Notes: generated by a model not told the origin, from the sequence alone. DNA of 64,000 bases from Rhodococcoides fascians A25f (GCF_000760935.2 NZ_CP049744.1:744001-808000); one strand, 5' to 3'; shown: positions 50,113-61,110, numbered from the stretch's first letter. Numbers and translations: made by a program.

Positions 50113-52209
50113 TCAGCCTATCCCTGGGATGAAACGAACGACGAGGTCGATGAGCCAGATTCCGATGAACGGGGTGATGACGCCGCCCACTCCGTAGAGC
50201 AGCAGATTGCGGCGCAGCAGTGTCGAAGCGCTCGACGGGACGTAGCGAACACCTCTGAGCGCCAGCGGAATCAGCCCGATGATCACCAGAGCGTTGAAGA
50301 TGACCGCAGACAGAATCGCCGATTCGGGAGTGGCGAGCCGCATGATGTTGAGGCCGTCGAGTTGTGGGTAGACGACGCTGAACATCGCCGGCAGAATCGC
50401 GAAGTACTTCGCGAGGTCGTTGGCGAGGGAGAACGTCGTCAACGCTCCGCGGGTGATCAAGAGCTGCTTACCGATTTCGACGACCTCGATCAACTTGGTC
50501 GGATCGGAATCGAGATCGACCATGTTGCCGGCCTCTTTTGCTGCTGACGTGCCGGTGTTCATCGCGACACCGACGTCGGCCTGCGCCAGAGCGGGGGCGT
50601 CGTTGGTGCCGTCGCCCGTCATCGCGACCAGGCGGCCGCCTTCCTGCTCCTTGCGAATCAAAGCAAGCTTGTCCTCGGGTGTGGCCTCGGCGAGGAAGTC
50701 GTCGACACCTGCTTCGGCCGCAATGGCTTTCGCGGTCCGCGGATTGTCGCCGGTGACCATGACAGTCCTGATTCCCATGGCCCGCAATTGAGCGAATCGC
50801 TCCGCGATGTGGGGTTTGACGACGTCGGAGAGTTCGATGACACCCAGTGCGCGCGCGGGACCGCCCTGGGGCGCAGTAGCGACCACCAGCGGTGTGCCGC
50901 CCATCTCGGCGATGCTGTTCGAGATGTCGTCGATCTCCAGGGAGATCGAGGGGCCGCCGTTGCTGCGGACCCACGCCAGCACCGAATCCGAAGCACCCTT
51001 ACGGACCTGGGTGCCGTCGAGATCGATTCCGCTCATGCGGGTTTGGGCGGTGAAGGCGACGAACTCGCCGGTCTTCTCGGTGTCCGTGGCGTGCAGGGGC
51101 AACGAGTATTCGACTCCGCACAGATCGACGATGCTGCGGCCTTCGGGTGTGCCGTCGGCGAGGGAGGACAACCGTGCTGCTGCGGCGAGTTCGCCTGCCG
51201 TCGTGCCCGGCGCGGGATGAAGCCCGGTCGCACGACGGTTGCCGAAGGTGATCGTGCCGGTCTTGTCCATCAGGAGCGTGTCGATGTCGCCCGCTGCCTC
51301 GACGGCGCGGCCCGACATCGCCAGCACGTTGCGCTGAACCAGTCGGTCCATACCGGCAATTCCGATGGCGGACAACAACGCTCCGATGGTGGTCGGAATC
51401 AGGCACACCAGTAGCGCGATCAGCTTGATCGGGTCTTGCTGCTCGCCGCCGTACGCGCCCATCGGTCCGATCGCGACGACGGCCAGCATGAAGATGATCG
51501 TCAGCGAAGCCAACAGGATGTTCAGCGCGATCTCATTCGGGGTCTTCTGGCGCGATGCACCCTCGACGAGGGCAATCATCCGGTCGACGAAAGTCTGGCC
51601 CTGAGCCGCGGTGATACGGACTACGATCTCGTCGGAGAGCACTCCGGTGCCGCCGGTCACTGCGGAACGGTCACCGCCCGATTCGCGGACGACCGGCGCA
51701 GACTCGCCGGTGATCGCCGACTCGTCCACGCTCGCAATGCCTTCGATGACATCGCCGTCTCCCGGAATGATCTCGCCGGCGGAGACGACGACCTCGTCAC
51801 CGACCTTCAACTCGGTGCCGGGAACCTCTTCGATGGTCCCGTTCGATGTCCGACGGCGCGCGACCGTATCTCGCTTGACCGCACGCAGGCTCGCGGCCTG
51901 GGCCTTGCCACGGCCTTCGGCCACGGACTCGGCAAGGTTGGCGAACAGCAACGTGAACCACAGCCAGGCCGCTACGAGCCACGAGAACACAGACGGGTCG
52001 AGGATTGCGAGGACAGTGGTGACGACGGAGCCGATGAGTACGACGAACATGACCGGGTTGCGGGCAAGATGCCGAGGGTCGAGTTTGGCGAACGCGGACG
52101 GCAGTGACGTCCACATCTGCCGGGGGCTGAAGTACCCGGATCGGACCGGGGTAGGGGAGTCGTCGACGTCGGATTCGTCGTCGACGAGCCTGGATGAGGT
52201 GACGGTCAT
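50113..52209 (-). CDS. kdpB: KdpB P-type ATPase subunit
   Basis: A 698-residue P-type ATPase. The phosphorylation motif is DKTGT at Asp315, the actuator loop is ITGESAPV, and the hinge is [18 protein letters not shown]. Hydrophobic helices flank the cytoplasmic domains. It drives K+ transport through KdpA by ATP hydrolysis. The ATG overlaps the kdpA stop by 4 bp. Confidence 0.96.
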   Translation of the reverse strand: MTVTSSRLVDDESDVDDSPTPVRSGYFSPRQMWTSLPSAFAKLDPRHLARNPVMFVVLIGSVVTTVLAILDPSVFSWLVAAWLWFTLLFANLAESVAEGRGKAQAASLRAVKRDTVARRRTSNGTIEEVPGTELKVGDEVVVSAGEIIPGDGDVIEGIASVDESAITGESAPVVRESGGDRSAVTGGTGVLSDEIVVRITAAQGQTFVDRMIALVEGASRQKTPNEIALNILLASLTIIFMLAVVAIGPMGAYGGEQQDPIKLIALLVCLIPTTIGALLSAIGIAGMDRLVQRNVLAMSGRAVEAAGDIDTLLMDKTGTITFGNRRATGLHPAPGTTAGELAAAARLSSLADGTPEGRSIVDLCGVEYSLPLHATDTEKTGEFVAFTAQTRMSGIDLDGTQVRKGASDSVLAWVRSNGGPSISLEIDDISNSIAEMGGTPLVVATAPQGGPARALGVIELSDVVKPHIAERFAQLRAMGIRTVMVTGDNPRTAKAIAAEAGVDDFLAEATPEDKLALIRKEQEGGRLVAMTGDGTNDAPALAQADVGVAMNTGTSAAKEAGNMVDLDSDPTKLIEVVEIGKQLLITRGALTTFSLANDLAKYFAILPAMFSVVYPQLDGLNIMRLATPESAILSAVIFNALVIIGLIPLALRGVRYVPSSASTLLRRNLLLYGVGGVITPFIGIWLIDLVVRFIPGIG

Positions 52210-53978
52210 TGCAGTGCCTCTGCGATCGGGCCCAAAGCCAGGGCCGGGAAGAATGTCAGTGCCGCAACAAGAACGGCGGTTCCGAGTACCAGTCCGGTGA
52301 ACAATGGTCCGGTCGTGGGAAGGGTGCCGGGATTCGGAGCGGTGCGTTTGGATGTGGCGAGCGAACCGGCCAGTGCCAATACGAAGATGATCGGAAGGAA
52401 GCGTCCGAGCAGCATCGCAATACCCAGGGACGTCTGGAACCAGTCGCTGGTGACGGTCAACCCGCCGAACGCGCTGCCGTTGTTGTTCGAGGCGGAGGCG
52501 TAGGCGTAGAGGACCTCGGTGAATCCGTGTATCGACCCTGGCGTACCCGGGTCACCCGAATTGCCCTGGAAGCCGGTGGTGGAGGACAGGATCACGGTGA
52601 TCGAGGTGCCGATCAGAACCAATGCGGGCATCACCAGTACCGACAGCGCGGCGAGGGTGATCTGGCGCTGCCCGATCTTCTTGCCGAGGTACTCGGGCGT
52701 GCGGCCGACGAGGAGTCCACCCACGAACACCGCGATGATCGCGAGCACCAGCAGTCCGTACAGACCGGTTCCGACACCGCCAGGAGCGATTTCGCCGAAG
52801 AGCATGTTCAGCAGGACGGCTCCTCCGCCGAGGGGAGACATGCTGTCGTGCGCGGAATTGACTGCGCCGGTGGAAGTTCCCGTTGTCGCAACAGCGAAGA
52901 GGGTCGATCCGGGAATGCCGAACCGAACTTCCTTGCCCTCCATCATCGAACCTGCTGCCTGCGCGGCGACGCCGCGAGCACCGGATTCTGCGACTGCAGT
53001 GACCGTGAGGAGTGCTGCGAACAGTGCCGCCATGACCGCGAGCAGGGTCAGGCCCTGACGACGATCGCCCACCATCGTCCCGAACGTACGGGTCAGTGCC
53101 ACCGGGATGAGCAGGATCGAGATGATCTGCACGACGTTGGTCAATGGGGTCGGGTTCTCGAACGGGTGCGCGGAGTTCGCGCCGAGGATCCCGCCACCGT
53201 TGGTGCCCAGTTCCTTGATCGCCTCCTGCGATGCGACAGGAGCCAAAGCGTTCGAGACCGACGACCCGTCGAGTCCCGTCGAGGCGAAACCTGTGCTGAA
53301 GGACTGAATTACGCCTTGCGTCAGCAGAATCAGTGCGATGACGAAAGACAGCGGTAGCAGGATACGGAGGATTCCGCGGACCAGGTCGACCCAGAAGTTG
53401 CCGATCTCACCGCCGGCCCGTACGCGCACGAAACCTCGCACGACGGCGATGGCGACAGCGAGGCCGACTGCGGCAGAAACGAAGTTCTGCACCGCCAAGC
53501 CCAAGGGCTGCGTCAGGTTCGACATCGTGGTCTCGGGTGTGTACGACTGCCAGTTGGTGTTGGAGACGAAGGAGATCGCGGTGTTGAACGCGACCGACGG
53601 GCTCACTCCCGACAGTCCTCCGTTCAGCGGGAGAACACCCTGAACTCGTTGCAGCGCATAGAGAAAGAGGACACTCGCAGCGGAGAAACCGAGTAGCGAG
53701 AGCGCGTATCCGACCCAGGTCTGCTGGGAGCGCGGGTCGATTCGGCAGAGGCGGTAGATGAGCTTTTCGATACGAAGATCTGCCCACACGGTGGTGCCGC
53801 CGCGGGTGCGCTGCAGGGTGGCTGTACTCCCTGCGGCACCGAGGCTCTCTGTTCTCGAGTCGACATCATGTTCGGTGGCAAAGACTTTCGCCATGTAGTC
53901 ACCGAGAGGTACGTACGCGATCGCCAGAACGACGACGACCACGAGGATCTGGAGCGATGCTGCCAGAGCTGCGGTCAT
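52206..53978 (-). CDS. kdpA: KdpA K+-binding subunit
   Basis: A 590-residue channel-like subunit of the SKT superfamily with about ten helices. Selectivity-filter-type segments include [34 protein letters not shown] and NNNGSAFGG. It binds and conducts K+ in the Kdp complex. It begins 4 bp after kdpF. Confidence 0.95.
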   Translation of the reverse strand: MTAALAASLQILVVVVVLAIAYVPLGDYMAKVFATEHDVDSRTESLGAAGSTATLQRTRGGTTVWADLRIEKLIYRLCRIDPRSQQTWVGYALSLLGFSAASVLFLYALQRVQGVLPLNGGLSGVSPSVAFNTAISFVSNTNWQSYTPETTMSNLTQPLGLAVQNFVSAAVGLAVAIAVVRGFVRVRAGGEIGNFWVDLVRGILRILLPLSFVIALILLTQGVIQSFSTGFASTGLDGSSVSNALAPVASQEAIKELGTNGGGILGANSAHPFENPTPLTNVVQIISILLIPVALTRTFGTMVGDRRQGLTLLAVMAALFAALLTVTAVAESGARGVAAQAAGSMMEGKEVRFGIPGSTLFAVATTGTSTGAVNSAHDSMSPLGGGAVLLNMLFGEIAPGGVGTGLYGLLVLAIIAVFVGGLLVGRTPEYLGKKIGQRQITLAALSVLVMPALVLIGTSITVILSSTTGFQGNSGDPGTPGSIHGFTEVLYAYASASNNNGSAFGGLTVTSDWFQTSLGIAMLLGRFLPIIFVLALAGSLATSKRTAPNPGTLPTTGPLFTGLVLGTAVLVAALTFFPALALGPIAEALQ

Positions 53979-53982
53979 GGTC

Positions 53983-54081
53983 TCAGAACCTCTCCGGGTC
54001 GAGCAGTGCCACGAACAAATAGATGACCACCGCGGCGGCGATCACCACGAGTACGACGTTGATGGTTCCGTCGAGCGTCAT
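53983..54081 (-). CDS. kdpF: KdpF small membrane subunit
   Basis: A 32-residue peptide that is a single helix (residues about 7-27, NVVLVVIAAAVVIYLFVALL) ending LDPERF, the typical KdpF tail. KdpF stabilises the Kdp complex at the KdpA-membrane interface. Position just before kdpA is the normal one. Its ATG overlaps the stop of a further small ORF. Confidence 0.9.
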   Translation of the reverse strand: MTLDGTINVVLVVIAAAVVIYLFVALLDPERF

Positions 54082-54185
54082 TTCGCCTTCGCCTTCGTAG
54101 TGGCAGTGGTCGCCAACGCCCGCAGGATCAGTGCACACACACCGAACCCCGCGGCCGTGACGAGGAGATAACCCAAATCAGCCAT
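54078..54185 (-). CDS. 35-aa membrane peptide leading the kdp operon
   Basis: A 35-codon ORF that begins ATG 54185 and ends in an ATGA overlap with kdpF, so it reads as the first gene of the operon. The peptide starts MADLGYLLVTAAGFGVCALIL, one hydrophobic helix, and ends in a basic tail of alternating Lys and Ala. Not similar to KdpF in sequence. Translational coupling and composition suggest a real small subunit or leader peptide; function unknown. Confidence 0.65.
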   Translation of the reverse strand: MADLGYLLVTAAGFGVCALILRALATTATTKAKAK

Positions 54186-54298
54186 GAACGTTCAAGCCTC
54201 TTCGACATAGTGTGGTCCAACGCATCATCAGCGCTGGTCGGAGGCTCTAGAGCTTCCGGTCATCGATATGTTTACGCCGTCGAAATTGGCCCGAAGAC

Positions 54299-54319
54299 GA
54301 TCCTTACGGATCCTTTACG
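54299..54319. promoter_or_regulatory. direct repeat in the kdp promoter (candidate KdpE site)
   Basis: GATCCTTACG (54299-54308) and GATCCTTTACG (54309-54319) are tandem half-sites spaced one helical turn, about 115 bp upstream of the first kdp ORF. Response regulators of the OmpR class bind direct repeats of this kind. The rest of 54186-54362 shows no gene. Confidence 0.45.
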
Positions 54320-54362
54320 CCTGGGAATTCAGTCATGACACAAATATGACGCGGCCTTTTAG

Positions 54363-55271
54363 TCAGCTCTCTCCCAGCAGAGCCGAGCGCTGCTCGGTGA
54401 CGACCGCGCGGATCGCGTCGACCACTGCCGACACCTCCGGTCGTCGCAGGGTTTCGGTGCGGGTGACGAGCCAGTAGGTCAGTTTCACGGCGATGGCGTC
54501 GGGCAGGATTCGGTGAAGGTCGGAGTGACGGTCTGCCATGAAGCACGGCAGCAGTCCGATTCCTGCTGATGCTCGAGTGGCTTCGACGTGGACGAAGACG
54601 TTGGTGGAGGTGACCGATTCGCGCATCGTCGGGGTGAAGTTGGGGGCCAGATCGAGATCGTCGACGTGCAGCATCGAGTCGATGAAATAGATGAACGGGT
54701 GTGCGGAGAGGTCGGCCGGCACCTGCGGTGTTCCGTGTTCCTTCAGATACGCCTCGGAGGCGTAGAGGCCGAGTAGATAGTCCCCGAGCCGGATGGCCTC
54801 CGCGCGATGCACCTGCGGTTGTCCGACGACGATCTCGATGTCCAGGCCCGATCGTTGCTGCGACGCGCGTCTGGTGACCGCGACGATTTCCACGGACACC
54901 CGCGGATGAGCGCGCTGCACCCGCGCCGCGGCCGGGGCTGCGATGTAGGCACTGAATCCGTCGGTCGCCGAAATACGGACCACGCCTTCCAGCGCGCCTG
55001 CATCGCTCGAGACGAGGGTGCGCAGCGCATCCTCGACAGCCTCGGCGGCGGCCAGCGCCCCGTGGCCCAGTTGCGTCAGCTCCCAGCCGCCGGCTCCACG
55101 GGTGAGGACTCGGCCGCCGAGCGTGTCCTCGAGTGCGGCGATGCGTCGGGAAATGGTCGTGTGGTTGATGCCCAGGTCGTCGGCTGCGGAGCTGTAACGA
55201 CCGGTTCGACTGACGGCGAGCAGCACCAGCAGGTCGTCTGCACTGGGGATCTTCGCGCCACCGCGTGTCAT
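54363..55271 (-). CDS. LysR-family regulator of the adjacent hydroxybutyrate operon
   Basis: A 302-residue regulator. The HTH is RYSSAADDLGINHTTISRRIAALEDTLGGRVLTRG, and the effector domain begins near residue 95. It is divergent from an MFS transporter/SDR operon and likely controls it. ATG 55271 fits the family N-terminus (SADDLLVLLAVSRTG); longer in-frame starts extend into the divergent promoter. Confidence 0.88.
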   Translation of the reverse strand: MTRGGAKIPSADDLLVLLAVSRTGRYSSAADDLGINHTTISRRIAALEDTLGGRVLTRGAGGWELTQLGHGALAAAEAVEDALRTLVSSDAGALEGVVRISATDGFSAYIAAPAAARVQRAHPRVSVEIVAVTRRASQQRSGLDIEIVVGQPQVHRAEAIRLGDYLLGLYASEAYLKEHGTPQVPADLSAHPFIYFIDSMLHVDDLDLAPNFTPTMRESVTSTNVFVHVEATRASAGIGLLPCFMADRHSDLHRILPDAIAVKLTYWLVTRTETLRRPEVSAVVDAIRAVVTEQRSALLGES

Positions 55272-55410
55272 GTGTGCAGTTTTGCAGATCCCACCTGCGT
55301 TCATGGCTCTTGCGCCCAGAAACATCTGCACCAATACTCAGAGCAACCCCGCTACATGTGTGGTCTGTCACAGATACGAGCACGCAGTGCCGAGCAACAC
55401 AGGAGAAGTT

Positions 55411-56829
55411 ATGAGCGTCGATCAGCCGCTGACCGAACGACCCGAACCACCGGATCCCGATGCCACCCCCGCAGGCCTGAAGAAGGTCGTCGGAGCGTCG
55501 ATGGCAGGCACCATCGTCGAGTGGTACGAGTTCTTTCTCTACGGCACCGCCGCAACGCTGGTGTTCAGCAAGATCTTCTTCGCTGCCGGAACCAGTGAGC
55601 TCGACGCGATCCTCGCGGCTTTCGTCACCTACGCCGTCGGCTTCGTCGCTCGACCGTTGGGCGGCATCGTCTTCGGCCACTACGGCGACAAGTACGGCCG
55701 AAAGAAGTTGCTGCAGTTCAGCCTCGTCCTCGTCGGCGGAGCCACGTTCCTCATGGGCTGCCTGCCGACGTTCGAGGCGATCGGCTACTGGGCACCGGCA
55801 TTGCTGGTGACGTTGCGCTTCATTCAGGGCTTCGCCGTCGGCGGCGAATGGGGAGGCGCGGTTCTCCTTGTGGCAGAACACAGCCCGAACAAGTCTCGCG
55901 GATTCTGGGCCAGCTGGCCGCAGGCCGGTGTGCCCGCAGGTAACCTGCTCGCCACCGTCGCGCTGCTGGTCCTGACGACCACCCTGTCCGACGAAGCCTT
56001 CCTCAGCTGGGGCTGGCGCGTCGCGTTCTGGCTCTCCGCCGTCATCGTTTTCGTCGGCTACTACATCCGCACCAAGGTCTCCGACGCCCCGATCTTCCTC
56101 GAGGCACACAAGCAGGCCGAGGTCATCAAGGCCGCGTCGTACGGCGTCTTCGAGGTCGTCAAGCGTTACCCGCGTGGCGTATTCACCGCGATGGGCCTGC
56201 GCTTCGGTGAGAACGTCATGTACTACCTCGTCGTCACCTTCTCCATCACGTACCTCAAGGTCGAGGTGGGTACCGACACCAGCACGATCCTGTGGTGGAT
56301 GCTGATCGCCCACGCTATCCACTTCTGCACGATTCCGTTGGTGGGCAGGCTCGCCGACCGCATCGGTCGTCGTCCGGTGTACTTCGCCGGTGCGCTCACC
56401 GCGGCCACGTGGGGCTTCTTCGCGTTCCCCATGATGAACAGTGGACACAACGTCGTCATCCTGCTGGCCATCATCATCGGCCTGATGTTCCACGCCTTCA
56501 TGTACGCCACGCAGCCCGCCATCATGGCCGAGATGTTCCCGACGCGTATGCGGTACTCCGGTGTGTCCCTGGGCTATCAGGTCACCTCGATCGTCGCCGG
56601 TTCGCTGGCCCCGATCATCGCGGTCAAGCTGCTCGACATCTACGGCTCGTCCGTACCGATCGCGGTGTACCTGGCCGTGGCCTGCGCCATCACCGTGGTT
56701 GCCGTCGTCGTCGCTCGGGAGACCAAGGGACTCGCGCTCGAAAGCATCGACATCGCCGACGCCAAGAACCTGGCCACCGAGGCCGAGTTGGCGAAGGCCG
56801 GTCTGCTCGATCAGAATGCACAGCGGTGA
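55411..56829 (+). CDS. MFS transporter, metabolite:H+ symporter type
   Basis: A 472-residue twelve-helix transporter: MAGTIVEWYEFFLYGTAATLVF in TM1, VGFVARPLGGIVFGHYGDKYGRKK in the TM2-3 loop, and RFIQGFAVGGEWGGAVLLVAEH near TM5, all marks of the MHS subfamily. AGGAGAA precedes ATG 55411. Coupling by GTGA to a 3-hydroxybutyrate-dehydrogenase-type gene suggests import of a short hydroxy- or keto-acid. Confidence 0.92.
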   Translation: MSVDQPLTERPEPPDPDATPAGLKKVVGASMAGTIVEWYEFFLYGTAATLVFSKIFFAAGTSELDAILAAFVTYAVGFVARPLGGIVFGHYGDKYGRKKLLQFSLVLVGGATFLMGCLPTFEAIGYWAPALLVTLRFIQGFAVGGEWGGAVLLVAEHSPNKSRGFWASWPQAGVPAGNLLATVALLVLTTTLSDEAFLSWGWRVAFWLSAVIVFVGYYIRTKVSDAPIFLEAHKQAEVIKAASYGVFEVVKRYPRGVFTAMGLRFGENVMYYLVVTFSITYLKVEVGTDTSTILWWMLIAHAIHFCTIPLVGRLADRIGRRPVYFAGALTAATWGFFAFPMMNSGHNVVILLAIIIGLMFHAFMYATQPAIMAEMFPTRMRYSGVSLGYQVTSIVAGSLAPIIAVKLLDIYGSSVPIAVYLAVACAITVVAVVVARETKGLALESIDIADAKNLATEAELAKAGLLDQNAQR

Positions 56830-57572
56830 CCGACCTGAACGGACGCTCCGCCCTCGTCACCGGGGGAGCGTCCGGCATCGGGGCTGCGTGTGCGCGAGAG
56901 CTCGCCGGCCGCGGTGCACGCGTCACCGTCGCCGATGTGAACGACGTTGCCGCAAAGGAATTGGCGTCGGAGATCGGCGGTGAGGTGTGGTCGGTGGATC
57001 TGCTCGACACCACCGCGCTGGACGATCTTCGCTTGGACATTGACATCTTGGTCAACAACGCGGGTATCCAAACCGTCGCACCGATAGTCGACTTCGACCC
57101 AGGCGCGTTCCGCAGAATCCAGACGCTGATGGTCGAGGCTCCGTTCCTTTTGGTTCGGGCTGCGTTGCCGCACATGTACTCTCGCGGCTTCGGGCGGGTG
57201 GTCAACCTGTCATCGGTGCACGGACTGCGGGCCTCGGAATTCAAGGTCGCCTACGTCACCGCCAAGCATGCACTCGAAGGACTGTCGAAAGTGACGGCCC
57301 TCGAAGGCGCAGCCCACGGAGTGACGAGCAACTGCGTCAACCCGGGATACGTACGTACGCCATTGGTCGAGAAGCAGATCGCAGACCAGGCCAAGGCACA
57401 TGGGATTCCCGAGAACGAAGTACTCGAAAAGGTGCTGCTGACGGAGGCTGCCATCAAGCGACTCGTCGAACCGGCCGAAGTCGCCTCACTGGTGGGCTGG
57501 TTGACCTCCGAGAACGCGGGCATGGTCACCGGGGCGTCGTACACGATGGACGGTGGTTGGTCGGCTCGTTAG
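56826..57572 (+). CDS. SDR oxidoreductase, 3-hydroxybutyrate dehydrogenase-type
   Basis: A 248-residue short-chain dehydrogenase. It has TGGASGIG (NAD binding), NNAG, the catalytic Ser in NLSSVHG and YVTAK for Tyr/Lys. The segments SSVHGLRASEFKVAYVTAKHAL and NPGYVRTPLVEKQI are characteristic of D-3-hydroxybutyrate dehydrogenases, which make acetoacetate. GTG 56826 overlaps the MFS stop. Specificity is inferred from similarity and context. Confidence 0.87.
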   Translation: MTDLNGRSALVTGGASGIGAACARELAGRGARVTVADVNDVAAKELASEIGGEVWSVDLLDTTALDDLRLDIDILVNNAGIQTVAPIVDFDPGAFRRIQTLMVEAPFLLVRAALPHMYSRGFGRVVNLSSVHGLRASEFKVAYVTAKHALEGLSKVTALEGAAHGVTSNCVNPGYVRTPLVEKQIADQAKAHGIPENEVLEKVLLTEAAIKRLVEPAEVASLVGWLTSENAGMVTGASYTMDGGWSAR

Positions 57573-57590
57573 GTTCGGTGCCGCCCGTTC

Positions 57591-57707
57591 CGCGTCAATG
57601 GACCACTGCACACGTCTGAGCGCGTCAATGTGCCATCGACGCGGAATCACGAACTGGGTGGATGGACCCTTGCATACGTCTGACCGGTGCAAGGGTCCAT
57701 TGACGCG
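57591..57707. repeat. 117-bp palindrome-ended repeat element
   Basis: The outer arms CGCGTCAATGGACC (57591-57604) and their exact complement (57694-57707) enclose a second 12-bp inverted repeat, TGGACCCTTGCA (57663-57674) and its complement (57688-57699). The core ACGTCTGA occurs twice. No coding ORF is apparent. Confidence 0.85.
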
Positions 57708-57772
57708 AACGGGGTGGGCGCGCGAACGGGGTGGGCGGGCGAACGGGGTGGGCGCGCGAACGGGGTGGGCAC
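57705..57772. repeat. 17-bp G-rich tandem repeat, four copies
   Basis: The unit GCGAACGGGGTGGGC plus two variable bases repeats with a strict 17-bp period at 57705, 57722, 57739 and 57756. It lies between a palindromic element and the tRNA-Ser terminator. The remainder to 57826 is GC-rich with no gene. Confidence 0.88.
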
Positions 57773-57826
57773 GAACCAGGGCGGGCGATCGGGCCCGCGC
57801 GCGAATGGCAACTCCCTCGAACAGCA

Positions 57827-57858
57827 AGAAGCCCCCGTGACATGTCACGGGGGCTTCT
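57827..57858 (-). terminator. hairpin terminator of tRNA-Ser(GGA)
   Basis: A perfect palindrome of two 16-bp arms (57827-57842 and 57843-57858) lies 1 bp after the tRNA 3' end on the minus strand. There is no real loop, and only a weak T-rich tail follows. Confidence 0.8.
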
Positions 57859-57859
57859 C

Positions 57860-57947
57860 TGGCGGAGGATAGGGGATTTGAACCCCTGAGGGCGTTAACC
57901 CAACCCGCGTTCCAGGCGAGCGCCATAGGCCACTAGGCGAATCCTCC
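57860..57947 (-). tRNA. tRNA-Ser (anticodon GGA)
   Basis: An 88-nt class II tRNA. Acceptor arms GGAGGAT and ATCCTCC pair fully, the discriminator is G and CCA is encoded. The anticodon loop CTGGAAC carries GGA, reading UCC/UCU. The T-arm has GGTTCAAAT. Confidence 0.96.
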
Positions 57948-58045
57948 GTGGGGGAGCTTACCCGGTTACCCCCACCATCTCCCAAATCGGGAGGCGCGAA
58001 GGGTGGTGATGCGACCACGCCGCGGGGACGGCTACACTTCCTAAC

Positions 58046-58133
58046 GGATCCCGCGCGGCGCGCATCCTGTGAACTCCCCCAGGGCCGGAAGGCAGCAAGG
58101 GTCAATGGGCTCTGCCGGGTGCGCGGGGTCCCC
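58046..58133 (+). ncRNA. ffs: signal recognition particle RNA (4.5S type)
   Basis: The conserved SRP helix-8 motif is present: CCAGGGCCGGAAGGCAGCA and, on the other side, GGGTCAATGGGCTCTGCCGGG. The ends GGATCCCGCGC and GCGCGGGGTCC pair. Length of about 90 nt matches the small bacterial form. The SRP RNA scaffolds Ffh. It lies just upstream of the aminotransferase, the usual actinobacterial location. Ends are approximate to a few bases. Confidence 0.93.
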
Positions 58134-58146
58134 TTTATTTCAGTGA

Positions 58147-59476
<1,330 letters not shown>

Positions 59477-59478
<2 letters not shown>

Positions 59479-59520
59479 TGGTGTGGTTATGTGCCTCAGG
59501 GGGCACATAACCACACCACT
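59477..59520. terminator. bidirectional terminator hairpin
   Basis: A perfect 19-bp inverted repeat (59477-59495 and 59502-59520) with loop TCAGGG sits exactly between the aminotransferase stop and the convergent MFS gene. No T-run. Confidence 0.85.
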
Positions 59521-59532
59521 GCGCTAGCGCAC

Positions 59533-61050
59533 TCAGTGCCCGACGACAACCGCACCTTCGGGAGCCGAGGGCAACGGTCCCTTCTTCAGGAGCGTGGCCG
59601 ACAGCACTGCACCGAGCAGGAAGATTCCCGACGCCCACCAGAACGTGGTGGTGTAGCTGGCGATCTCGGCATTGGCCTGCAGCAGAGCCGCATCGGTTGC
59701 CGTTGCCATGTTGGTGCTGACGTAACTGGTGGCCGCGTTGGCGGCGACGGTGCTGAGCAGCGCCGTGCCGATCGAGCCGCCCACCTGCTGCATCGTGTTC
59801 ACCGTGGCCGACGCGACGCCGGAGTCGTCCGGGTCGACGCCCGAGATCGCGCCCTGCATGGCCGGTGCCATGGTGGCTCCGAGTCCGAGGCCCATGATGA
59901 CCAGGCCGGGCAGGATGTGTGTGACGTAGCTGCTGTCGATGTCGATCTGCGTCAGCAGTCCCATTCCGACGGAAGCCACGATCAGGCCGGTCGTCATCAG
60001 GATGCGGGGTCCGAAGCGTGGGAGGATCAGTGCCGTGGACAGTGTCGCCGTGAGAATCAGCGACGCGATCATCGGCATGAATGCGAACCCGGTGGTGATG
60101 GGTGTGTACTTCAGGGTGTTCTGTAGGTAGTACGTCAGGAACAGGAACACCGCGAACATGCCTGCGCCGGTGACGAATACAGCGAGGAACGATCCCGCAC
60201 GAGTACGGTTCAGCACGATCCGCAACGGCAGCAACGGGTGCTCGACGCGCATCTGGATGGTCACGAACACCGCGAGCAGGACGACACCTGCGGCGAGGAA
60301 TCCGAGGGTGACCGAGTTGCCCCAGCCGTCGGACTCGGCGTGGGCGAAGCCGTAGACGATCGAGAACAGCGCGGCCGAGACGGCGATCGTGCCGGGGATG
60401 TCGAGCTTAGGTCGGACGTCGACCTTGTGCTTGGCCAGGAACAGGAAGCCGCCGACGAATGCGAGCGCGGCGAAGATCAGGTTGACGTACAGGCTCCAGC
60501 GCCAGTTGGCCCATTCGGTGAGCATGCCGCCGAGCAGCAGGCCGAGTGCGCCGCCGCCGCCGGCGATGGCACCGAAGATGCCGAATGCCTTGGCGCGTTC
60601 CTTGGTATCGGTGAAGGTGGTGGCCAACAGAGACAGAGCCGCGGGCGCGAGGAGAGCGCCGAAGACGCCCTGACCGGCGCGGGCGGCGACGAGCATGCCG
60701 AAGTTGACGGCCGCGCCGCCCACCGCCGACATCAGCGCGAAGCCGACGAGTCCGATGAGGAAGGTGTTGCGTCGTCCGAACAGGTCGCTGAGGCGGCCGC
60801 CGAGCAGCAGCAGGCTGCCGAACGCGAGTGCATACGCGGTGACGACCCAGGAGCGGTCGGCGTTGTCGAAGCCCAGGTCGAGCTGGGCGGCGGGGAGTGC
60901 GATGTTCACGATGGTCGCGTCGAGCACGACCATGAGCTGGGCCAGTCCGAGCGTCGCGAGAATCAGCCAACGATTCCGATGCGCGCGCTCGTCGACCGGC
61001 GAAGTGGTCGACGTGGCGTCGCCCACGTTCTCCGATGAAATGGTGGTCAT
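59533..61050 (-). CDS. MFS drug efflux transporter, DHA2 (EmrB/QacA) type
   Basis: A 505-residue fourteen-helix MFS exporter. TM1 has QLMVVLDATIVNIALPAAQ (motif D1), the TM2-3 loop has GGRLSDLFGRRNTF (motif A), and motif C is in GALGLLLGGMLTE. DHA2 pumps export cationic or lipophilic drugs with protons. ATG 61050 is chosen over a longer frame because the region upstream carries two operators. Divergent from a TetR gene that probably represses it. Confidence 0.93.
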   Translation of the reverse strand: MTTISSENVGDATSTTSPVDERAHRNRWLILATLGLAQLMVVLDATIVNIALPAAQLDLGFDNADRSWVVTAYALAFGSLLLLGGRLSDLFGRRNTFLIGLVGFALMSAVGGAAVNFGMLVAARAGQGVFGALLAPAALSLLATTFTDTKERAKAFGIFGAIAGGGGALGLLLGGMLTEWANWRWSLYVNLIFAALAFVGGFLFLAKHKVDVRPKLDIPGTIAVSAALFSIVYGFAHAESDGWGNSVTLGFLAAGVVLLAVFVTIQMRVEHPLLPLRIVLNRTRAGSFLAVFVTGAGMFAVFLFLTYYLQNTLKYTPITTGFAFMPMIASLILTATLSTALILPRFGPRILMTTGLIVASVGMGLLTQIDIDSSYVTHILPGLVIMGLGLGATMAPAMQGAISGVDPDDSGVASATVNTMQQVGGSIGTALLSTVAANAATSYVSTNMATATDAALLQANAEIASYTTTFWWASGIFLLGAVLSATLLKKGPLPSAPEGAVVVGH

Positions 61051-61071
61051 AGTGTCCTCGGTTCGACTATG

Positions 61072-61088
61072 CGGAGGTGTACCCTCCG
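61072..61088. promoter_or_regulatory. TetR operator site 1
   Basis: CGGAGG (61072-61077), TGTAC, CCTCCG (61083-61088): a perfect 6-bp inverted repeat 22 bp upstream of the MFS start. It shares the GGAGG-N5-CCTCC core with site 2. Confidence 0.7.
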
Positions 61089-61110
61089 GTTGTAGAGCAA
61101 AGGTAGCAGC

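Noticed and set aside
55272..55410. LysR operator in the divergent LysR/MFS region
   Set aside because: GCAGAT and ATCTGC occur as a distant dyad, but spacing is too wide and other weak repeats compete; no site could be chosen.
54304..56493. 729-codon open frame on the minus strand across the LysR and MFS genes
   Set aside because: It is a shadow frame of LysR and MFS, with low-complexity Arg/His/Asp content and no motif; the overlapping genes have full family motifs.
57705..57772. Possible CRISPR or minisatellite gene
   Set aside because: A 17-bp tandem array with no spacers and no coding frame with support.
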